Source: Salaquimonas sp041736675 (GTDB taxonomy: Bacteria; Pseudomonadota; Alphaproteobacteria; Rhizobiales; Rhizobiaceae). Taken from it: a stretch of 64,000 nucleotides of DNA. Of the stretch, positions 59,795 to 64,000 are shown one piece after another. Made by a program: the position numbers and the translations under genes. Location of the stretch: positions 1 to 64,000 of the forward strand of contig JBGSTD010000016.1 of NCBI GenBank assembly GCA_041736675.1. The letters are read 5' to 3'. Positions within the stretch are counted from its first letter, which is position 1; the number at the start of each line of letters is the position of its first letter. The notes under the pieces are model-generated. The model was not told where the DNA came from. It searched no databases and saw only the letters and a list, made by a program, of their open reading frames with translations.

Positions 59795-60784
59795 CTAGAG
59801 ATCCAGTTGATAGCTGCTTGGCACATACCTGTATCCAACATCCATTTTCTCGACAAAGCCAACTGAAGGAAAAGGCATGTGATAGCCGATGAAAGGCAGA
59901 CGATCATTCGCGATCATGTCAAAGACGTTTTTGCGCGTTTGGGCTGCGACCTCTTTTTGCGCATCAAATCTGACTTCCCAATCAGGGCGCTGAAGTGAAA
60001 CGACAAAATGGTTTGCTGTATCGGCTGTCAAAACCAGGCGCCTGCCTTCAGATTCAATATTATATATCATGTGCCCTGGAGTATGGCCAAAAGCGTTAAT
60101 TCCGGTGATACCCGAAACAACCTCGCCGCCCTCACTGATAAATGTTGTCTTGTCAGCCAGCGGCTTCACCATGCCATCCACCATCTTGGCAACCCTCTCG
60201 GTCGGTCCGCTCATGCGATCGGGCGCGGCCCAAAAATCATACTCGGCCTGGCCGGTGACATAGCGAGCATTGGCAAAAGTCGGACTGCCATTTTCCATTA
60301 TGCCTCCTATGTGATCTGGATGCATGTGCGTCAGAACAACCACATCAACCTGATCAGGTGTATAACCGGCCACTTGCATTGCAGCTGTCAGTTGACCCAG
60401 CCCACCTTCGCGTGCACCAGCACCAAGTCCTGTATCAAACAGAACCAGCTCTTTGCCGGTGTTGACGAGGGTTGGCGCAAAACCATTGACGAACCTGTCT
60501 TCAGGCAGATGATTTTCCTTGAGCAGCGCCTTGACGGTTTCAACCGGCTGGTCCATGCCAAAAATCGGGTGTGGCCCATCGGCAGGCGCCATTCCGTCTA
60601 GCAGTGTTGTAACTTCAAACCCGCCCAGCTTGAAACGATAGTGGCTTGGCTTTGAAAGTCCTTTCATTTCACTCGCTGCGGATGCTGCCCGGACCATGAT
60701 TTGTGGCGCGCCAAGCGCCAACGTACCTGCGGCGGCAAATTTCATCAAATTGCGTCTGGATAATTCGAGTCTCCTGATCGTCAT
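59795..60784 (-). CDS. Tat-exported metallo-beta-lactamase-fold hydrolase
   Basis: A 329-residue protein with a twin-arginine signal (SRRNLMKFAAAGTLALG, residues 9-25). The metallo-beta-lactamase motif THMHPDHIGG is at about residue 151, with a further zinc histidine in FGHTPGHMI (about 238) and TADTANH (about 260). It is probably a periplasmic hydrolase, related to lactonase or sulfatase-type MBL proteins; the substrate is unknown. A GGAGA translation signal precedes the ATG. It is divergent from a second exported MBL-like protein. Confidence 0.88.
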   Translation of the reverse strand: MTIRRLELSRRNLMKFAAAGTLALGAPQIMVRAASAASEMKGLSKPSHYRFKLGGFEVTTLLDGMAPADGPHPIFGMDQPVETVKALLKENHLPEDRFVNGFAPTLVNTGKELVLFDTGLGAGAREGGLGQLTAAMQVAGYTPDQVDVVVLTHMHPDHIGGIMENGSPTFANARYVTGQAEYDFWAAPDRMSGPTERVAKMVDGMVKPLADKTTFISEGGEVVSGITGINAFGHTPGHMIYNIESEGRRLVLTADTANHFVVSLQRPDWEVRFDAQKEVAAQTRKNVFDMIANDRLPFIGYHMPFPSVGFVEKMDVGYRYVPSSYQLDL

Positions 60785-60975
60785 TAAAATCTCCTTCCAC
60801 TTTCAAATTGCCCCACCCTGAAAAGTAGATGGGCGAATATCTCGGAAAGACAAGTTTGAACGCTCCTATGAACACTCTGTTTCCATCAATGAGACAATCG
60901 CGTGCATTTTCCCGCTATGATTTGACTCTCGAATAAAGCACGCTATCTTGATTGAAACTCCTGGGAGAAATGCCC

Positions 60976-61878
60976 ATGCACCGAGGTTTCGACAACGGCA
61001 AATCAGCAATGAGCATTCTTGTCAAAATGCTCACAATTGCATTGTTGATGGCACTTACCCTTTCCGTCGAAATCAGGCGCGCATCGGCCCAGGAGCGCCA
61101 GCCAAGCACTTGCCTTGCCATTGCCCAAAACACTTTGCAATTCCCGGTTATCAAAGCCGCCTTTGAACCTGATGACGTGCGAAGCGTCCAGTCCAATCAA
61201 ACCGGCATCAAGATTCGTTACGCCACGCATTCAACATTCCGCATTGAAAGCCCCGCAGGCGTAGTGATCGCAACCGACTATGCGGGCCGTGCCGGAAGCG
61301 GCAGATTGCCCGACATTGTCACCATGAACCACGCTCATGGCACCCATTTTACCATCGCGCCGGATAGCGCCATAACGCACGTCCTGCGCGGATGGGGTCA
61401 AGGAGAGGCACCTGCCAGTCATTATCTGGAATACAAGGATACCCTGACACGCAATGTTGCCTCGGATATCTACCGCAACGGCGTCCTGATCGAGGTCAAT
61501 GGAAATTCGATTTTCATTTTTGAAATTGCCGGACTTTGCATCGGCCATGTCGGTCATTTGCACCACACGCTGACACCGGAACACTTTGCCGCCATCGGCC
61601 GCCTTGATGTCCTCATGGTGCCGGTTGACGGATCTGTGACGATGAGCGTTGAAGGCATGGCCAACCTCGCCCGCCAATTCCGCTCTTCGGTGATTTTGCC
61701 CATGCACTGGTTTTCAGAATACTCACTGCAGCGGTTTCTCAACAATATGAGCGCCGGTTTTGCAATTGACGTGCGTGATACAAGCGAAATGGAAGTCGCT
61801 CTCAATTCGCTTCCAGGCGCCCCAACCGTTGTCGTCCTGGCACCGGAACTTTCAGATGGCTTTAATTTCGGCGACTAA
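60976..61878 (+). CDS. Exported metallo-beta-lactamase-superfamily-like protein
   Basis: A 300-residue protein with an N-terminal hydrophobic export segment (about residues 15-40) ending near RRASAQ. The body follows the UlaG-like MBL layout: YATHSTFRIESPAGVVIATD, then NHAHGTHF (about 117) in place of the standard HxHxDH, GHVGHLHHTL (about 192) and LPMHWFSEYSL (about 241). The first metal motif is altered, so zinc-site geometry may differ or activity may be lost. ATGs at 60970 and 60976 are both possible; the second has better GGGAGA spacing. Confidence 0.78.
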   Translation: MHRGFDNGKSAMSILVKMLTIALLMALTLSVEIRRASAQERQPSTCLAIAQNTLQFPVIKAAFEPDDVRSVQSNQTGIKIRYATHSTFRIESPAGVVIATDYAGRAGSGRLPDIVTMNHAHGTHFTIAPDSAITHVLRGWGQGEAPASHYLEYKDTLTRNVASDIYRNGVLIEVNGNSIFIFEIAGLCIGHVGHLHHTLTPEHFAAIGRLDVLMVPVDGSVTMSVEGMANLARQFRSSVILPMHWFSEYSLQRFLNNMSAGFAIDVRDTSEMEVALNSLPGAPTVVVLAPELSDGFNFGD

Positions 61879-61899
61879 GATCAGCCGCGGACTGCACGC

Positions 61900-62400
61900 T
61901 CAGGCTTCGCTTGACGCGATGTCCTCGCCGGTCATCTCAAACGCCTTGCCAAATCCGCCATTGAGGGCAACCCGCTCCACCTTCATCCTGTAAAAGGCAA
62001 AGTCGCCAAAATCGATATAAAGCGCCGCCTTGGGATGCTTTTTGAGCCAAAAGGCACGGCGCGCCGCATGAGCCTCCTCATTGCGCGACAACTTCTCGAC
62101 CCGCCCGATTATCGTCACCCGCGCAAATGCCAGTGGATCGCCCTTGCCTAGCGGTTCGCCGCACAGGATCGAAGCCCGATTATCCACAGCCAGGGCCTTG
62201 GAGTGCCCCGAAAGATCGGAGGCCAGAAAAAACGGCGACCCATCCTTCTCCATCGCAACTGCGATGCGCGAGACCAGCGGGAATCCGGTATCAGGTTCAA
62301 GAACGGCAATGGAGGCAAATTGCGCATTTTCAAGCAGGCCGCGCGCCTGCGCCCGCGCTTCATCGGTAGTTTCGCGTATTGGATTGGTTTTCTCTACCAT
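61900..62400 (-). CDS. HugZ/pyridoxamine 5'-phosphate oxidase-like protein
   Basis: A 166-residue split-barrel flavin- or heme-binding protein. The core FASIAVLEPDTGFPLVSRIAVAMEKDGSPFF-type region (about 28-60), the SDLSGHSKAL segment and the RVTIIGRVEKL strand match the PNPOx/HugZ group. Members bind FMN or degrade heme. It starts at ATG 62400, sharing one base with the ilvA stop (TGATG), so it is translated with ilvA. A GTG one codon upstream is also possible. Confidence 0.85.
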   Translation of the reverse strand: MVEKTNPIRETTDEARAQARGLLENAQFASIAVLEPDTGFPLVSRIAVAMEKDGSPFFLASDLSGHSKALAVDNRASILCGEPLGKGDPLAFARVTIIGRVEKLSRNEEAHAARRAFWLKKHPKAALYIDFGDFAFYRMKVERVALNGGFGKAFEMTGEDIASSEA

Positions 62401-63725
62401 CACACCACCAGATTTCCGACAATCTCGTTCTCTGTGATATCCTGCCAGCGCATTCCTGCCTGGTCCAGTTTTTTGATCAGCCTCACAAAGTTTTCCGCTT
62501 TTGTTGTTTCAATGCCGATCAGCACCGAACCAAAATTGCGTGCCGATTTCTTCAGATACTCAAAGCGCGCAATGTCATCGTCCGGCCCCAGCATGAAGAG
62601 AAAATCCTTCAGTGCGCCCGGCCGCTGGGGAAACTGCAGGATGAAGTATTTTTTCAGACCGGAAAATTTGAGCGACCTTTCCTTGACCTCGGGCAGGCGT
62701 TCGAAATCGAAATTGCCGCCCGATGTGACGCAGACGATCGTCTTTCCATACACCTGCTCCTTCGGCAATCGCTTCAAGGCATCGACCGAAAGTGCCCCTG
62801 CCGGTTCAAGCACAATACCCTCTACATTCAGCATCTCGATAATGGTTCCGCAAAGCCCGTTTGTAGGAGCAAGAACGACCTGGTCGGGCGAGTATTTTTT
62901 CAACTGGTCAAAGGTGAATTTGCCGAGTTGTGCCACAGCTGCTCCATCGACAAAATTTTCCATTTCGCTCAATTTGATGCGTTTGCCTTCAACAAGGCTA
63001 GTGTGAAGGCTGGGTGCCTTGTCGGGTTCGACAAAAACAAACTCTGGTGTTTTTCCGCTTTCCTCAAAATAGCGCGTAACCCCAGCAGACAATCCGCCGC
63101 CGCCGACTGGCAGAATGACCATGTCGATGGTCTCGTCCGCAGGCATCTGGTCAAGAATTTCCTTGCCGACAGTCGCCTGTCCACGAATGATTTTCGGATC
63201 ATTGAAGGGTGGAACCATAAAGCCGTCATGATCGCGGCAATAGTCATAGGCTGCCGCATTTGCCTCGTCAAAGCTGTCTCCCAGCAGCCTGATCTCCACA
63301 TAGGGCGTACCAAAGGAGGCGGTCTTCATGATCTTTTGCTGCGGTGTGGTTACCGGCATGAAGATCACGCCCTTCTTCTTGAAATGGCGGCAGGCATGGG
63401 CAAAACCCTGGGCGTGGTTGCCAGCTGAAGCACATACAAACAGTTTTTGTTTCGGTGACTTTTCCATGACTTCGATCAGAAAGGCGTAGGCACCACGGAT
63501 CTTGTAACTGCGCACCGGCGCAAGGTCTTCACGCTTGAGATAAATCCGGGCACCATGCAAATCAGAAAGATACTGGTTCAACTGCAATGGCGTCGGGTCA
63601 AGAACCTGTGCCAGTTGTTGGTGGACATGATCCACTTCCCGGGTAAATTTGCTCAAAACAACCTCATCATCAATTTTTACCGCCGTGAATATTTTTTTGG
63701 CGAGAATAAAATCGCCTGTTTCCAA
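62400..63725 (-). CDS. ilvA: Threonine dehydratase (threonine ammonia-lyase)
   Basis: The 441-residue PLP enzyme deaminates threonine to 2-oxobutyrate, the first step of isoleucine synthesis. The PLP lysine is in VRSYKIRGAY (about residue 70), SAGNHAQG (about 100) contacts substrate and GGGGLSAG (about 205) binds the cofactor phosphate. A C-terminal ACT-like regulatory domain (about 345-430) is present. The start is a TTG at 63725 with AGGTGGG upstream; no ATG is available before the catalytic core. The downstream HugZ-like gene overlaps it by one base. Confidence 0.92.
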   Translation of the reverse strand: METGDFILAKKIFTAVKIDDEVVLSKFTREVDHVHQQLAQVLDPTPLQLNQYLSDLHGARIYLKREDLAPVRSYKIRGAYAFLIEVMEKSPKQKLFVCASAGNHAQGFAHACRHFKKKGVIFMPVTTPQQKIMKTASFGTPYVEIRLLGDSFDEANAAAYDYCRDHDGFMVPPFNDPKIIRGQATVGKEILDQMPADETIDMVILPVGGGGLSAGVTRYFEESGKTPEFVFVEPDKAPSLHTSLVEGKRIKLSEMENFVDGAAVAQLGKFTFDQLKKYSPDQVVLAPTNGLCGTIIEMLNVEGIVLEPAGALSVDALKRLPKEQVYGKTIVCVTSGGNFDFERLPEVKERSLKFSGLKKYFILQFPQRPGALKDFLFMLGPDDDIARFEYLKKSARNFGSVLIGIETTKAENFVRLIKKLDQAGMRWQDITENEIVGNLVV

Positions 63726-63796
63726 TTCACTTTAGCCCACCTAATGTCACAGCCATTCAGGCTACACAATTTATTCTGCATTCCGGGAGGTTTAAT

Positions 63797-64000
63797 ATGC
63801 AAGGTTTAATGATGGATCGCGAATTGCTCATTTCAGCAATTATTGATCATGCTGCCCAATATCATGGCGATACAGAGATTGTTTCAGTCAATACGACGGG
63901 CGGTATTCATCGCTATGGTTATGCTGACTGCCGCCAGCGCTGCCTCAAACTTGCATCCGCACTGGCCAAACGCGGAATGCAAAAGTCCGATCGCATTGCA
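63797..64000 (+). CDS. Acyl-CoA synthetase / AMP-binding enzyme, N-terminal part (cut by window edge)
   Basis: The first 68 codons of a gene that runs off the right edge. After GGGAGG and ATG at 63797 the product has the typical start of a medium/long-chain fatty acyl-CoA ligase: ISAIIDHAAQYHGDTEIVS, then RYGYADCRQRCLKLASALA and the KRGMQKSDRIA turn that precedes the AMP-binding fold. The catalytic motifs lie outside the window, so chain length and substrate are open. It is divergent from ilvA. Confidence 0.75.
   Translation, partial: MQGLMMDRELLISAIIDHAAQYHGDTEIVSVNTTGGIHRYGYADCRQRCLKLASALAKRGMQKSDRIA

Noticed and set aside
62379..63428. 349-codon plus-strand frame
   Set aside because: It is antisense to ilvA, whose PLP motifs are clear; no domain is visible in the shadow.
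1..64000. CRISPR arrays, insertion sequences, prophage genes, rRNA
   Set aside because: Looked for in all intergenic regions and products; no repeat-spacer pattern, transposase, integrase, phage protein or rRNA segment was seen.

Overview
The window looks like a chromosomal segment of an alphaproteobacterium of the order Hyphomicrobiales (Rhizobiales). The evidence is a fused trpE(G) gene behind a 14-codon trpL attenuator, a class-2 leuA behind a leucine-codon leader, an FrcBCAK-type sugar ABC operon with a ROK regulator, and many TTG starts and ATGA overlaps. GC content is moderate and coding density is high. I saw no rRNA genes, insertion sequences, phage genes or CRISPR arrays. A genus cannot be named from the sequence alone.

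Layout. (1) 1-7.5 kb: the end of a BatA/DUF4159-type membrane gene pair, then a GNAT acetyltransferase, a glutathionyl-hydroquinone reductase, a NUDIX hydrolase, a metallophosphoesterase and a conserved membrane protein. (2) 7.6-12.3 kb: amino-acid biosynthesis under attenuation. leuA and trpE(G) each have a readable leader peptide, and upstream of trpL lies an unannotated structured small-RNA candidate with its own promoter and terminator. (3) 12.5-21.1 kb: six co-directional minus-strand genes (DUF2333, DUF6638, AAA+ ATPase, an unknown protein, a coiled-coil protein, a small membrane protein) that look like one multi-protein machine of unknown function. It is interrupted by a plus-strand AT-rich insert carrying hicA, hicB and an orphan gene. 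(4) 21.2-30.3 kb: cobalt-type nitrile hydratase (accessory, beta, alpha), thymidine kinase, a GGDEF/EAL protein, rlmE with a Ppx/GppA phosphatase, tRNA-Gln(CUG), and two small exported proteins.

(5) 30.7-39.9 kb: aldehyde dehydrogenase and a sugar regulon. A PfkB kinase, a RbsD/FucU mutarotase and a ROK repressor read leftward; frcB-frcC-frcA-frcK-rbsK read rightward. Between them is a 12-bp inverted repeat overlapping the frcB promoter, followed by a folded 5' leader. (6) 39.9-51.1 kb: sugar-acid and aldose metabolism: 6-phosphogluconate dehydrogenase, idonate dehydrogenase, gluconate 5-dehydrogenase, gluconokinase, a beta-hydroxyacid dehydrogenase, a DenD-like dehydrogenase, glucokinase, an aldose 1-dehydrogenase-like SDR and an aldose epimerase, with glutaryl-CoA dehydrogenase among them. 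(7) 51.1-58.2 kb: acyl-CoA genes under a PaaX-type regulator (paaG-like, paaI-like, but no ring-epoxidising paaABCDE here), a phasin, a Rieske oxygenase with a small partner gene, a DUF2161 nuclease-like protein and a PatB-type C-S lyase. (8) 58.4-64 kb: a CaiB-type CoA transferase, two exported metallo-beta-lactamase-fold proteins, a HugZ/PNPOx-like protein, threonine dehydratase, and the first 68 codons of an acyl-CoA synthetase.

The metabolic theme is heterotrophic use of sugars, sugar acids, acyl-CoAs and nitriles. The least explained parts are the AAA+ machine operon with its toxin-antitoxin insert, the small-RNA candidate beside trpL, and the folded frcB leader.
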